Counted from the stretch's first letter, positions 19,744-31,599 are shown. The stretch is DNA of 64,000 nt from Burkholderia cepacia (GCF_029962485.1 NZ_CP073638.1:1364001-1428000), one strand, 5' to 3'. Program-made: numbers and translations. Notes: generated by a model from the letters alone, not told the origin.

Positions 19744-20778
19744 TCATTGCGTGCCGCCGGCCGCGCGATCGAGCGATGCCGCGCGCACGGCTTCGCCCGG
19801 CTTCGTGAACACACGCTGCCGCAACCCGGCGATCTGCGCGTCGCGGTCCTGCTGAGACAGGCCGGCCGATTCGATCTGCGCACGCTGCGCCGCGTAGTCC
19901 GCATAGCGGCGTTGCCACGACGCATCGTCCTGCTGCATCTGCGCGACGCGCGCGGCGGCGTCGGGGCCGAGCGTCTGCGTCAGCTGCGCGCGCATCGCAT
20001 CGGGCGTCGCCCCGCTCTTCTGCAATTGCGCGATCTGGTCGATCGCGGCACGCTGCTGGTCGATGCGCTGCTGCGCCGCCCGCTCGTCAGCCGGCATCTG
20101 CTGCGCCAGCGCCGCGAGCCGCTCGGCCTTCTGCGCATCGGTCAATGAGCGATCCTGAGTGATCTTCAGCCGTGCGAGGTCGTAGCGCTGCCGCCACTGC
20201 TCCGCACCGAAGAACGGCTGGCTCCAGTCGCCGAGCGTGCGGTACGCGATCGACGCGCGCTGATCGAGTGCGAGCTGCAACGCGCCCAGATCGGACTTGT
20301 CGACCGCGCCGGCATCGCGCAGTTTCGCGAGCGCGTCGAGATACGCGCGATACCGGTGCCACACGTCGAGCGCCTCGGCCTGCGCGGCCGTACCATCGAG
20401 CTGCGCGGCAATCTCGCGCACGACGAACGCATCGAGCGCGGCCGCGCTCAGGTCGCTCTGCGCGGTCAGGCAATAGTCGAAGAAATCGCGTACCGCGCGC
20501 GACTTCGCGAGATGGCCGCCGGCATCGAGCGGCAGCCGCGGCGCGCTGGAACCGGCCAGCGACGGCGGCAAGCCCGCGCTCGCCGGCACGGCGGCCTGCG
20601 GTGCTGCGGCCGTCACACCGCCCGCCGCTGCCGCGTCCGGTGCGTCACCGGCGGCGCCCGACCCGCGATGCCACCCCGCCCCGCTCCACATCGCGACGCC
20701 GGCAACCGCCGCCAGCCCCACGACACCATAGACTGCTGCGCGCCGCGCCAGCGGCGCGCGCCCTTCACGTGCCGTCAT
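19744..20778 (-). CDS. lifO: Lipase-specific foldase (lipase chaperone)
   Basis: Membrane-anchored steric chaperone that folds the adjacent lipase in the periplasm before type II secretion. The 344-residue chain has one N-terminal transmembrane anchor (about 14-31), a variable Ala/Pro-rich linker (about 40-80) and the helical foldase domain. The family motif RxxFDYxLxA is present as RDFFDYCLTA (97-106). It lies three bases after the lipA stop, so the two are translated together. Names lifO, lif and limA are used for this gene in Burkholderia. Confidence 0.95.
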   Translation of the reverse strand: MTAREGRAPLARRAAVYGVVGLAAVAGVAMWSGAGWHRGSGAAGDAPDAAAAGGVTAAAPQAAVPASAGLPPSLAGSSAPRLPLDAGGHLAKSRAVRDFFDYCLTAQSDLSAAALDAFVVREIAAQLDGTAAQAEALDVWHRYRAYLDALAKLRDAGAVDKSDLGALQLALDQRASIAYRTLGDWSQPFFGAEQWRQRYDLARLKITQDRSLTDAQKAERLAALAQQMPADERAAQQRIDQQRAAIDQIAQLQKSGATPDAMRAQLTQTLGPDAAARVAQMQQDDASWQRRYADYAAQRAQIESAGLSQQDRDAQIAGLRQRVFTKPGEAVRAASLDRAAGGTQ

Positions 20779-20781
20779 CGA

Positions 20782-22095
<1,314 letters not shown>

Positions 22096-24228
22096 CTACA
22101 GCTTCGCGCTCACGCGCACCCATGCGGTCCGGCCCGGCTCCATCACCGGCGCGTTCGCCGGATAGCCGAAGCCCGCGTTGCCGGCGAGGTTCAGGTGCTC
22201 GGTGTAGGCCTTGTTCAGCACGTTGTCGACGCCGACCGAGATCTGCACGGTCTTGCTGACGTTGTATTGCGTATGCAGCGACAGCACGCCGAATCCGGCG
22301 CTCGGACCGAAGTCCTTGCCGACCACGTTGCCCTCGTTCAGTGCATAGCGATGCTGCGGCGCAACGATCCGCCACAGGCCGCCGGCCGACCATGCGCCTC
22401 GCGTGTATTCGAGCCCGATGCGTGCCTCGAGCGGCGGCATCTGCGGCAGCGGATCGCCGCTTGCCACGTTGCGCCCCCATGCATACGCGAGCGACGTCTC
22501 GACGCGCAGCGGCGCAACCGGCCGCCACGACACGCCCGCTTCGCCGCCCATGATCTGCGCGTTGACGTTGGTCGCCTGCGTGGTCGGGCCCATCATGCCG
22601 GCCGCGTAGTTGAACAGGATGAAGTCCTGCACATAGCCGGCATATGCCGACACCCACGCATCGAACCGGTCGCTCTTGTACTGCGCGCCGATGTCGATCT
22701 GCGTGGTCTTCTCCGGCTGCACCGCCGAGAATGCGTTGACCGAACCGGCCGGCCCGCGCGTCGCGGAGAACAGTTCCCAGTAGTCGGGATAGCGTTCCGC
22801 GTGGCCGATCCCCGCGTACCACGTGACGGGCAGCGACGCGAGATCGCGCTCGTAGCGCACGAAGCCGCTCGGCAACACGCGCGAGCGATCGTCGTCGAAG
22901 GTCGGGTTCGGCTTGCTCATCATCATCCCGCTCTTCATCGCGCGCTTGTCGCGAGCGCTCGCATAGTCGACGCGCGCGCCGCCGATCACGCGCGACACGT
23001 CGCTCGCATACCACGTCAGTTCGCCGAACACGCCCGCGTTCCACATCGTCGCCTGCGCATCCCACGGTTGGTCGCGGTAGTTCTGCTGCCCCATCGACGA
23101 GCGCGAATCGAGCCGGTTCGATTGCGCGTCGATACCCGTCACGAGCTTGAAGTCGTCGCCGAAACGGAACGTCGCCGCCGCGCGCGCACCGACCGTGCGG
23201 CGCCGCACGTCGGCCGCCATCCGCATCGGCATGCTGCTGGTCGGGTCGGGCTGCCGCAACGTGTAGTTGTCCATCACGTGATCGGCCTCGTTGTAGTACA
23301 CGCGCGCCTCGATCCGGTCGAGCACGTCGCCGAGGTGCCGCTTGTCGAACGACAGCCCGAGCGTCTCGCGGCGGAAATGCGCACCGTCCATCCCGCGGCC
23401 CGCGTAGCGCGCATAACCGTCGCCGGTGCCGGCGGTCAGCTCGACGCGCGTGTGGTCGTCGGGGGTCCAGCCGAGCGCCGCATCGGCGTTCCACTTGTCC
23501 CACTGCGACGGCACGGTGTTGCCGTTGCCGTCCTTGTAGTCCTGCGAATGCGCGTGGTTCGCGGTCACGCGGCCGTAGACGTCGGGCGTGCCCGCCGTCA
23601 GGTCGATGTTCTGGTCGTTGCGGCCAAACGATCCACCGACCAGGCTGCCGTCGAAACGCATGCCCGGACGCTCGAAGCGCGGCGTCACGCGCTCGAACAG
23701 CACGGTGCCGGCCGACGCGCCGGGACCGTACAGCACGGACTGCGGCCCCTTCACGACGGTGACCTTGTCATAGCTTTCCGGTGCGATGTACGACGTCGGC
23801 GCATCCATCCGGTTCGGGCATGCGCCGAGCGTCGGCATTCCGTTCGCCAGGATGTTCAACCGCGAACCGAACATCCCGCGCAGCACGGGGTCGCCGTTCG
23901 TGCCGCCGCTGCGGATCGACGTGAAGCCGGGGATCGTCTTCAGGTAATCCGCACCGTCGCTGGCGGGCAGCGGCTGGCGCGGCGCCTTCGGATTCGTGAC
24001 GACGACGAGCGGCGTCGACAGCGGCGCCGCGACGACCTCGACGGGCGGCAGCAGCGCGGCCGACTCGTTCACCGGCGCGACGTCCGCACGCGCCGTTTCG
24101 GCCGCCGCAGCACTCGCTGCCAGCGCGCCGGCAGCGAGCGCGGGAACGGTAAGTTTCAACATTCGCGGCACGCGCCGCGCACTGGCATTGCATGACGCCC
24201 GCGGCGCACGCAACTGGAAATTGGTCAT
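22096..24228 (-). CDS. oprC: TonB-dependent copper receptor
   Basis: Outer-membrane TonB-dependent receptor of the OprC family, taking up copper. The 710-residue protein has a signal peptide (cleaved after about residue 43), a plug domain with GFTSIRSGGTNGDPVLRGMF (101-120), and the copper-binding CxxxM motif as ACPNRM (C137, M141), followed by a 22-strand-type barrel ending in VRVSAKL. The plug motif KGPQSVLYGPGASAGTVLF is also intact. The start at 24228 (MTNFQL) gives the full signal region. The upstream DUF2946 gene and probable shared promoter fit the copper-responsive arrangement known for oprC-like loci. Confidence 0.93.
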   Translation of the reverse strand: MTNFQLRAPRASCNASARRVPRMLKLTVPALAAGALAASAAAAETARADVAPVNESAALLPPVEVVAAPLSTPLVVVTNPKAPRQPLPASDGADYLKTIPGFTSIRSGGTNGDPVLRGMFGSRLNILANGMPTLGACPNRMDAPTSYIAPESYDKVTVVKGPQSVLYGPGASAGTVLFERVTPRFERPGMRFDGSLVGGSFGRNDQNIDLTAGTPDVYGRVTANHAHSQDYKDGNGNTVPSQWDKWNADAALGWTPDDHTRVELTAGTGDGYARYAGRGMDGAHFRRETLGLSFDKRHLGDVLDRIEARVYYNEADHVMDNYTLRQPDPTSSMPMRMAADVRRRTVGARAAATFRFGDDFKLVTGIDAQSNRLDSRSSMGQQNYRDQPWDAQATMWNAGVFGELTWYASDVSRVIGGARVDYASARDKRAMKSGMMMSKPNPTFDDDRSRVLPSGFVRYERDLASLPVTWYAGIGHAERYPDYWELFSATRGPAGSVNAFSAVQPEKTTQIDIGAQYKSDRFDAWVSAYAGYVQDFILFNYAAGMMGPTTQATNVNAQIMGGEAGVSWRPVAPLRVETSLAYAWGRNVASGDPLPQMPPLEARIGLEYTRGAWSAGGLWRIVAPQHRYALNEGNVVGKDFGPSAGFGVLSLHTQYNVSKTVQISVGVDNVLNKAYTEHLNLAGNAGFGYPANAPVMEPGRTAWVRVSAKL

Positions 24229-24311
24229 GATCGAAAGCCCGAGTGACGCCCTCCACGCGGCCGCGACGGGCCGCACGGATATCGGCGGTAATAAGAACGG
24301 ATAACAGCGCG

Positions 24312-24680
24312 TCAGGCGCGCTCGGGCGGTGCGCGTGGATACGCGCGCGGATAGCGGCCGGCGTGCACCGCGACGGCAGGCGGCGCGGCGGTGGACGCGG
24401 AAACGGCGGGGATGGAAGCGAACGACGCAGCAGCAGGCGCACCGATCGCGGGGCTATGGGCGAAGAAGCCGCAGTAGCCGCACGCGTCGAGATGCAGCGC
24501 GTGATCGTGCATGCGGCCCGCATCGGCCGACCGATGCACGCCATGTTCCGTACTGCAGACGATGGCGTCCGGCGTGGCCGCTTGCGCGATGCGCCACTGC
24601 GACACCAGCGGCGCCGCGATCGCGATCCAGATCGCGAGCACGCCAAGCCAGGCGGTCAGGTGACGATGTCGGTGCAGCAT
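24312..24680 (-). CDS. DUF2946 protein
   Basis: A 122-residue protein of the DUF2946 family, commonly found just before TonB-dependent copper receptors, as here. It has one N-terminal transmembrane segment (LTAWLGVLAIWIAIAAPLVS, about 8-27), then a periplasmic part with several histidines (HGVHRS, MHDHALH) and the family motif DACGYCGFFAHSPA, whose two cysteines could bind copper. A proline/alanine-rich tail follows. The start at 24680 (MLHRHRHL) was chosen because the extension to 24752 crosses the likely operator. A role in copper handling is inferred from context. Confidence 0.8.
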   Translation of the reverse strand: MLHRHRHLTAWLGVLAIWIAIAAPLVSQWRIAQAATPDAIVCSTEHGVHRSADAGRMHDHALHLDACGYCGFFAHSPAIGAPAAASFASIPAVSASTAAPPAVAVHAGRYPRAYPRAPPERA

Positions 24681-24729
24681 GCGTGGCGACGAGTAAGCGG
24701 AATGTAAAAACAGCCGAGATGTTACCGAA

Positions 24730-24747
24730 TGTTCAACGCGATGAACA
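24730..24747. promoter_or_regulatory. Inverted repeat upstream of the DUF2946-oprC genes
   Basis: TGTTCA-N6-TGAACA, perfect arms, 50 bases upstream of the DUF2946 start. The size and position suit a dimeric repressor operator for the copper genes. The binding protein is unknown. Confidence 0.45.
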
Positions 24748-24771
24748 GTCACCCATGCCGGTAAACGGACC

Positions 24772-24807
24772 GGGGGCGCATGGTTGTCAGCACAACCATG
24801 CGCCCCC
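24772..24807. repeat. Perfect 16-bp hairpin
   Basis: GGGGGCGCATGGTTGT pairs fully with ACAACCATGCGCCCCC around a CAGC loop. It lies 30 bases beyond the cytochrome b561 stop. It has no T-tract, so it is either a strong transcript-end hairpin or a structural element between the b561 gene and the copper promoter. Confidence 0.7.
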
Positions 24808-24836
24808 GCCCGTGAGGCATGCCAAGCACGTGGCGA

Positions 24837-25373
24837 TCAGGGCGCCATGCGCCGCAGCACGTCGTCGCGCCGGATGAAGTGGTGGTACAGCGCGGCCAGC
24901 GCATGCAGGCCGATCACGAAGTAGAACGCGTTGCCGATCAGCTCGTGCGCTTCCTTGATCGTCGGCCGCAGCGCCTTGTCGGGGCCGAACAGCGTGAACG
25001 ACACGCCGAGCCAGTCGAGCGACACCGGCTTGCCGCCCAGGTTGATCATCATGATGCCGAGCAGCGGCTGCGCGATGATGAACACGTAGAGCGCGACATG
25101 CGCGAGCCTCGACAGCCAGCGCAGCAGCGCCGCCTGCGGAATGGCTTCCGGCACGCGGCTGACGATGCGCCACAGCACGCGCAGCACCGACAGCACCAGC
25201 ACGAACGTGCCTGCGGTGAGGTGCACGTTCATCCAGAACACGCGGCTGTCGCTGCCCTTCGGGCCGCGAATCTCGATGGCGAGATAGGCCAGCGCCACCA
25301 GCACGAAGATGGCCCAGTGGAAGAAGATCGCGGGCGAACTGTAGCGCGTCTGTTTCGCGAGGATGTTTCTCAT
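24837..25373 (-). CDS. cybB: Cytochrome b561
   Basis: Inner-membrane di-heme b-type cytochrome of the CybB family, oxidising quinol; some members transfer electrons to superoxide or a partner. The 178-residue protein has four hydrophobic segments with likely heme-ligand histidines in FFHWAIF, MNVHLTAG, RLAHVALY and LYHHFIRR. The start at 25373 (MRNILAKQ) removes an unrelated basic extension. It reads leftward behind the next divergent gene and is not obviously in an operon with the copper genes. Confidence 0.88.
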   Translation of the reverse strand: MRNILAKQTRYSSPAIFFHWAIFVLVALAYLAIEIRGPKGSDSRVFWMNVHLTAGTFVLVLSVLRVLWRIVSRVPEAIPQAALLRWLSRLAHVALYVFIIAQPLLGIMMINLGGKPVSLDWLGVSFTLFGPDKALRPTIKEAHELIGNAFYFVIGLHALAALYHHFIRRDDVLRRMAP

Positions 25374-25600
25374 GCTTCGTCTCGTGTGGTATGCGGGGTG
25401 GCGCGCGGGCGGCAACCGGCTCTGCGCCCGGCTTGGCTTTCAGGATTGTAGCCGCACGGGCGTCCGGTTTTACGCGACACGGTCAAATATCTGACGAATC
25501 GTCGACGCGCACCGCGCGCGTCCCTCATATGGAAAGTCCGCATCGCGCGCGCAAACGGCTGTGGCACGATGAAGCTTTGGTGCGACGGCGCGCGGGCATC

Positions 25601-26239
25601 ATGAGCAAAGCGTTCTTCGTTGCGGCCTATCGGCTGACCGCCGCGTTGCTCGCGGTATCCACCACGCTGCACAGCGTCGCCGACTACTGGCGCCTGCCGA
25701 ACTTCCATCTCGGCAACTATCTCAGCTACTTCACGCAACTGAGCAGCCTCTACGCGGCCGCGATGCTGGCCGCGGGGCTCTGGCGCATCGCGCGCCCCGG
25801 GTCGGCCCGCTACGAATCGATGCGCGGCGCGGCCGTGCTGTACGTGCTGATCACCGCGATCGTCTACGAACTCCTGCTGGCGCGGCTCGATGCGCTGCGC
25901 CATGTCACGCCGGCGTTCAACAACTGGGTGCTGCACCGGATCGTGCCGCTCGTGATGCTGTGCGACTGGCTGTACGTGGAGCCGTGCCGGCCGATCGCGC
26001 GCAGCAGCGCGTTCGCCTGGCTCGCTTTTCCGGTCGTCTATCTCGGCTATACGCTCGTGCGCGGTGCGCTGGAGAACTGGTATCCCTACCCGTTCGTCGA
26101 TCCGCGGCCGCACGGCTACCTGCCGGTCGCGATCCAGTGCTCACTGATCGCGCTTGGCGCGGCGGCGCTCGCATTGGGCATCCGCTGGCTCGGCAATCAC
26201 GCGAGACAGTCCGGTACCGCGACACTCAAGGGGGGATGA
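25601..26239 (+). CDS. Pr6Pr family membrane protein
   Basis: A 212-residue polytopic membrane protein with six hydrophobic segments, matching the Pr6Pr/FAR-17a-like family by its stretches FNNWVLHRIVPLVMLCDWL and WYPYPFVDPRPHGYLPVA. The second ends in the YPYPFVDP signature. The family's biochemical role in bacteria is not settled. The start at 25601 (MSKAFFVAAY) places the first helix at the N-terminus; an alternative ATG at 25529 would add 24 charged residues. It stands alone, convergent with the NlpD-like gene. Confidence 0.8.
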   Translation: MSKAFFVAAYRLTAALLAVSTTLHSVADYWRLPNFHLGNYLSYFTQLSSLYAAAMLAAGLWRIARPGSARYESMRGAAVLYVLITAIVYELLLARLDALRHVTPAFNNWVLHRIVPLVMLCDWLYVEPCRPIARSSAFAWLAFPVVYLGYTLVRGALENWYPYPFVDPRPHGYLPVAIQCSLIALGAAALALGIRWLGNHARQSGTATLKGG

Positions 26240-26287
26240 AGGCAGGAGCGTGTGCGCCGCCCGGCGCACACGGAATACTGCGGGCCG

Positions 26288-27019
26288 TCAGCCGCCGTTG
26301 CGCGGCAGGAAGTTCATCGGATCGACGACCTTGCCGTTCTGACGGACTTCGAACTCGAACGTCGAGCGGCCGTTCGCGTCGGTGCCCATTTCGGCGACCG
26401 GCTGGCCCTGGCGCACCGCGTCGCCTTCGTTGACGAGCAGCTTGCCGTTGTGCCCGTAGGCCGTGATGAGGCCGTTGTCGTGCTTCAGGATCACGAGCGG
26501 ACCGTACGCCTTGACGCCGGACCCGGCGTAGACCACGCGCCCGTTCGCCGCGGCCCGCACCGAATGGTCGGGCCCGGATGCGGCGATCACGACGCCGCGC
26601 GTCTTGCCAGTCGCGAACGGCGTCGCGACGACACCCGTAGCCGGCCACGCGAGCGAGCCCGGCGCGGCTGCGGCGGACGGCTGCCCGGGCGACGGCGCGG
26701 CGGACGGCGGCGCCACGCGCAGCACCTGGCCAGGCGACACGGCATCGGTCGGCGCCATGTGGTTCCAGCTGGCCACGTCCTGCACGCGTTGCCCGTAGGC
26801 ACTCGCGATGCCCGCGAGCGTATCGCCCGGGTTCACGCGGTAATAGCCGGCGATCACGCCCGGCGTCGCAGCCGACATCGAGGTCGGCTGGCGCGCCGGT
26901 TGCCAACTGTCAGTCCACGGTGTCAGCGTACATCCCGACAGCGCGACGGCTGCGGCGATGAGCGCCGCCTGCGGCAACCAGCGCGTCAGCGCATCGTGGA
27001 TGGGAATAGTTTCTCTCAA
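26288..27019 (-). CDS. LysM / degenerate LytM lipoprotein (NlpD-like)
   Basis: Outer-membrane lipoprotein likely activating cell-wall amidases. The lipobox LSGC ends a hydrophobic segment (C30), then comes a LysM domain (YYRVNPGDTLAGIASAYGQ, about 60-105) and a C-terminal M23/LytM domain. The zinc-binding residues of active M23 enzymes are missing: the first His/Asp motif is replaced by KTRGVVIAAS and the HxH site by GRSTFEFEV. That is how NlpD and EnvC differ from enzymes. A TTG at 27019 with GGAGGA just before is the proposed start; an in-frame start at 27139 would put an unrelated tail before the lipobox. Confidence 0.85.
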   Translation of the reverse strand: MRETIPIHDALTRWLPQAALIAAAVALSGCTLTPWTDSWQPARQPTSMSAATPGVIAGYYRVNPGDTLAGIASAYGQRVQDVASWNHMAPTDAVSPGQVLRVAPPSAAPSPGQPSAAAAPGSLAWPATGVVATPFATGKTRGVVIAASGPDHSVRAAANGRVVYAGSGVKAYGPLVILKHDNGLITAYGHNGKLLVNEGDAVRQGQPVAEMGTDANGRSTFEFEVRQNGKVVDPMNFLPRNGG

Positions 27020-27454
27020 GGGTCCTCCCGGATTTGCGTCGTGGCGCCGCCCACCGCCCCCCGGTGCGCGCCGCACGATGTCCGGCCGGACGGCCGGACC
27101 AACCAGTATCCGACCGCTCTCGCGGCCGTCAGTTTCCACAGCGGAACGTCGATGCGAATGGGCTCACCGGCCCCTTTTTCGCACTTTTCAGTGTCGTCCC
27201 GACCGGCAAAGATACCATTTGTCGCGGTCGGGACTGCGTCAGCTGCCTGTTCCGGCAACAATCTTGCACCGCCGTGCGGGTGTGGCGACGGCCTGCGAGC
27301 CGCGCCGCGCGGGCCGTCCGGCGGGCCTGGCGCGGGTTTTCCACCCGCGCCGCCGCGCGCGCCGGCCATCTCGTCCCCGTCACATTCCCCTCTTCGATCG
27401 CCGCCTATACTCGGGGATGCAGCGCGCGATCCAATGACAACGAGGAGCATGACA

Positions 27455-27775
27455 ATGAACAACGCGACGTTTCTTTCCGTGCAGCTCGACGCCGACGATT
27501 TCGCCGGCTCCAGCAGCCTGGTCGAATTGCTCAACCGGCACCTGCTGTTCGCGACCGATGTCGCTGAAGCGGCCGACGCGCTCGTCCAGCTGGCGAGCGT
27601 CGCGCACATGACGGGCGCCACGCGCCACAGCGTCGAGCTGCCGGTCCTCGCGATCGAACGACTGCGCGACGCACTCGACACGCTGAGCGGCTACGACGAA
27701 ACGTGGCTGCAGGTGCTGGAACCGGCCGAAGCGCTGTTCCGCGATATCGGGCGCGGCCGCCGCCCGCTGCATTGA
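27455..27775 (+). CDS. Hypothetical protein, 106 residues
   Basis: A small acidic, alpha-helical cytosolic protein (MNNATFLSVQLDADDFAGSS) of no family I can name. There is no signal peptide, cysteine or known motif. A good ribosome site (GAGGAG) lies seven bases before the ATG at 27455; ATGs at 27434 and 27449 are in frame but poorly spaced. It ends at a strong bidirectional terminator shared with the DUF4148 gene. Codon use matches the neighbours, so it is probably real. Confidence 0.7.
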   Translation: MNNATFLSVQLDADDFAGSSSLVELLNRHLLFATDVAEAADALVQLASVAHMTGATRHSVELPVLAIERLRDALDTLSGYDETWLQVLEPAEALFRDIGRGRRPLH

Positions 27776-27803
27776 GCGCCGGCGCATCACGCGCCGCCAA
27801 TGA

Positions 27804-27844
27804 AAACAGCCCGTCGTTCCGCATAACGGAACGACGGGCTGTTT
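27804..27844. terminator. Bidirectional terminator
   Basis: An 18-base-pair perfect stem (27804-27821 with 27827-27844), loop CATAA, starting AAACAGCCC and ending GGGCTGTTT. It separates the convergent 106-residue hypothetical and DUF4148 genes. Confidence 0.9.
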
Positions 27845-27887
27845 GTACTGCATGGGGTCGGATCCGGCCGCCGAAGCGGCCGCACCA

Positions 27888-28232
27888 TTAACGACCCTTG
27901 TAGATCGGGGCGTCGTCAGCGATACGCTTGACTTGCCAGCCGGTCTTGGCCTTGGCCGGTGCGCCGGATTCTTGCGCGGCGGCCGGTTGTGCGCCGTAGC
28001 CGGTCGTGTCGGCAGCGGCGACGTTTTGTTGCGGGTTCAGACGGGCTTCAGCAGCCTGGATGCCTTCCGGGTAGTTCGTGCGGTCGCTGCCCAGCTTGTA
28101 GCCGGCCTGCTGGACGGCGACGAGTTCGGCCTTCACCTGTGCACGGGTGACGGGCGCGTTCTGTTGGGCGAACGAGACGGCGGGAACGGCGAGGACGGCA
28201 GCTGCAGCGAACGTTGCGATCAGCGATTTCAT
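27888..28232 (-). CDS. DUF4148 exported protein
   Basis: A 114-residue protein of the DUF4148 family, abundant in Burkholderia and of unknown function. A signal peptide (MKSLIATFAAAAVLAVPAVS, cleavage after FAQ near 22) precedes the conserved core VTRAQVKAELVAVQQAGYK and NYPEGIQAAEARL, then a tail ending in YKGR. GGAGGT lies at ideal distance before the ATG at 28232. It is monocistronic with its own terminator. Confidence 0.93.
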   Translation of the reverse strand: MKSLIATFAAAAVLAVPAVSFAQQNAPVTRAQVKAELVAVQQAGYKLGSDRTNYPEGIQAAEARLNPQQNVAAADTTGYGAQPAAAQESGAPAKAKTGWQVKRIADDAPIYKGR

Positions 28233-28432
28233 GATTACCTCCGGGATTTTTTTGCTCCGCCGCACACACCATGTCTGCAGCGATGGAACAGAGTTTAGTC
28301 CCGGCAGCACCTAGGGAAAACCATGAAAGAACGAAAACACTGTTTCCCCGGAGCCAACAATGTCGGCATCCGGGATAGAAAAACCCTATTCAGAGAATAG
28401 ATTTTCGCAACAATGCTGCCCCCGCGGGCCGG

Positions 28433-29845
<1,413 letters not shown>

Positions 29846-29942
29846 TAGTCAATTCTCCGGAAAAAACGGGGCGCGACCCGACCCGGGCCGCGCGCACAGG
29901 CGAAAGGATAGTGGAAACCCGGCGTCGATGCGCGCTTGCGTG

Positions 29943-30584
29943 TCATTGCTCCGCGTGCGGCAGCAGCCGGAACACGACGCTCAGGTTGTTCGCCGGCATC
30001 TCGACGACCTCAATGCAGTCGAGCCCGCGATCGAGGCCGAGCGCGACGACGGTCTCGAGATCGCGCACGCCCCACGACGGGTCGCGGCTGCGCAGCTGCA
30101 GGTCGAATGCCTCGTTCGACGGCGCCGTGTGCCGGCCTTCGCGACGGTACGGGCCGTACAGGAACAGCACGCCGCCCGGCCGCAGCAGCCGCGCCGCGCC
30201 CGCGAACAGCGCTTCCGTGCAGGCCCACGGCGAGATATGAATCATGTTGATGCAGACGATCGCATCGAGTGCCGCGACCGGCCACGATGCATCGCGCACG
30301 TCGAACGCCAGCGGCCCGGCGACGTTCGCGAGGCCCGCATGCGCGATCCACGCGGCGACCGAGTGCCGCGCCTGTTCGTCGGGATCGCTCGGCTGCCAGC
30401 GCAGGCCCGGCAGTGCCTGCGCGAAATGAACGACATGCTGTCCGGTGCCGCTCGCGATCTCGAGCACGCTGCCGCTCGCCGGCAGCACACGGCGCAACAC
30501 GTCGAGGATCGGCCCGCGGTTGCGTTCGGCCGCGGGCGCCAGCAGCCGCGCGGAAGGATCGGGTGAAGATGTAGCGCCGGTCAC
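29943..30584 (-). CDS. DUF938 SAM-dependent methyltransferase
   Basis: A 213-residue class I methyltransferase of the DUF938 family. The SAM site is VLEIASGTGQHVVHF (about 40-54), with the acidic motif and CINMIHISPW (about 110-120) of this family and the C-terminal NNLSVVFRLLP. The substrate is not known. A GTG at 30584 is the likely start: it overlaps the sir2 stop by four bases (GTGA), so translation is coupled to the deacetylase gene. The frame is open through the sir2 region, but that part is out of register with sir2. Confidence 0.88.
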   Translation of the reverse strand: MTGATSSPDPSARLLAPAAERNRGPILDVLRRVLPASGSVLEIASGTGQHVVHFAQALPGLRWQPSDPDEQARHSVAAWIAHAGLANVAGPLAFDVRDASWPVAALDAIVCINMIHISPWACTEALFAGAARLLRPGGVLFLYGPYRREGRHTAPSNEAFDLQLRSRDPSWGVRDLETVVALGLDRGLDCIEVVEMPANNLSVVFRLLPHAEQ

Positions 30585-31477
30585 GATGCATGCTCCATGG
30601 TGTTGCCGCCAAGACCCAGACGGGTCGTCAGTGCGTCGAGCGCCGGTGCGCAACGCGCCTCGACCTTCAGCGTCAGTATCGGATCGGCGCGCGTATGGCC
30701 GAGATTGAGCGCGGCGACCGGCTTCTGCTGCGCCTGCGCCCACACGCAGAAGCGGTAGCCGGAATACACCATCAGCGACGAACCGACGACGAGCAGCGCA
30801 TCGGCCGCGTCGAGCGCCTGCGACGCCAGCGCCACGCGTTCGCGCGGCACGTTCTCGCCGAAGAACACGACTGCCGGCTTCAGCAGGCCACCGCATGCGG
30901 GGCACGCCGGGATCCGGAACGTGTCGAGCGCGGCCCATTCGAGGTGCGCGTCGCCGTCCGCGGCCGGCTCGGCCTGCGCGCCCAGCAATTCGGGATTGTC
31001 GGCTTCGAGCACGTCCTGGATCGTCGCGCGTGCATGGTGCGCGCCGCATTCGAGGCAGGTCACGCCGTTGATCCCGCCGTGCAGTTCGATCACGTCGTCG
31101 CTGCCCGCCCGCTGGTGCAGGCCGTCGACGTTCTGCGTGACGAGGCGCTCGATCCGGCCCGCGCCGCCGAGCCGCGCCAACGCGACGTGCGACCCGTTCG
31201 GCCGCGCGCGGCCGACGACGGGCCAGCCGATCATGCTGCGCGCCCAGTAGCGTCGCCGCGCGGCATCGGAGCCGAGGAATTCGTGAAGCTGGATCGGCGG
31301 CGAGCGCATCCACTGACCGTTGCGGTCGCGATAGCCCGGAATGCCGGAATCGGTACTGATGCCCGCGCCGGTCAGCACGAGCAGGCGCGGATGACGCTCG
31401 ACGAACGCATGCAGCGCATCGAGCGCGGCCGGGTCGACGCCAGCGGTTGAGGGGTCGTGCAAGGCTTTGTCGTTCAT
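30581..31477 (-). CDS. Sir2-family NAD-dependent protein deacylase
   Basis: NAD-dependent lysine deacylase of the sirtuin family, 298 residues. The NAD motif is GAGISTDSGIPGYRDRNGQW (37-56), followed by TQNVDGLHQRAG (114-125), the catalytic H133 in ELHG and the zinc cysteines C141, C144, C192 and C195. The loop sequence places it with the class II-like bacterial sirtuins. The start at 31477 (MNDKAL) gives family length. It is first in a two-gene operon with the DUF938 methyltransferase and lies about 120 bases downstream of an intrinsic terminator, which may act as a leader attenuator. Confidence 0.93.
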   Translation of the reverse strand: MNDKALHDPSTAGVDPAALDALHAFVERHPRLLVLTGAGISTDSGIPGYRDRNGQWMRSPPIQLHEFLGSDAARRRYWARSMIGWPVVGRARPNGSHVALARLGGAGRIERLVTQNVDGLHQRAGSDDVIELHGGINGVTCLECGAHHARATIQDVLEADNPELLGAQAEPAADGDAHLEWAALDTFRIPACPACGGLLKPAVVFFGENVPRERVALASQALDAADALLVVGSSLMVYSGYRFCVWAQAQQKPVAALNLGHTRADPILTLKVEARCAPALDALTTRLGLGGNTMEHAS

Positions 31478-31599
31478 GTTGGCAACGCGTGATCGGGCGC
31501 GCCGGCAGGCCGTGCGACCGCACGAGCGGCCCGCGCGCCAACACATGATACAGAACGACGCACGATCCGGCCGGCGGCCCCCGCGCAAAACCGGCGCAC

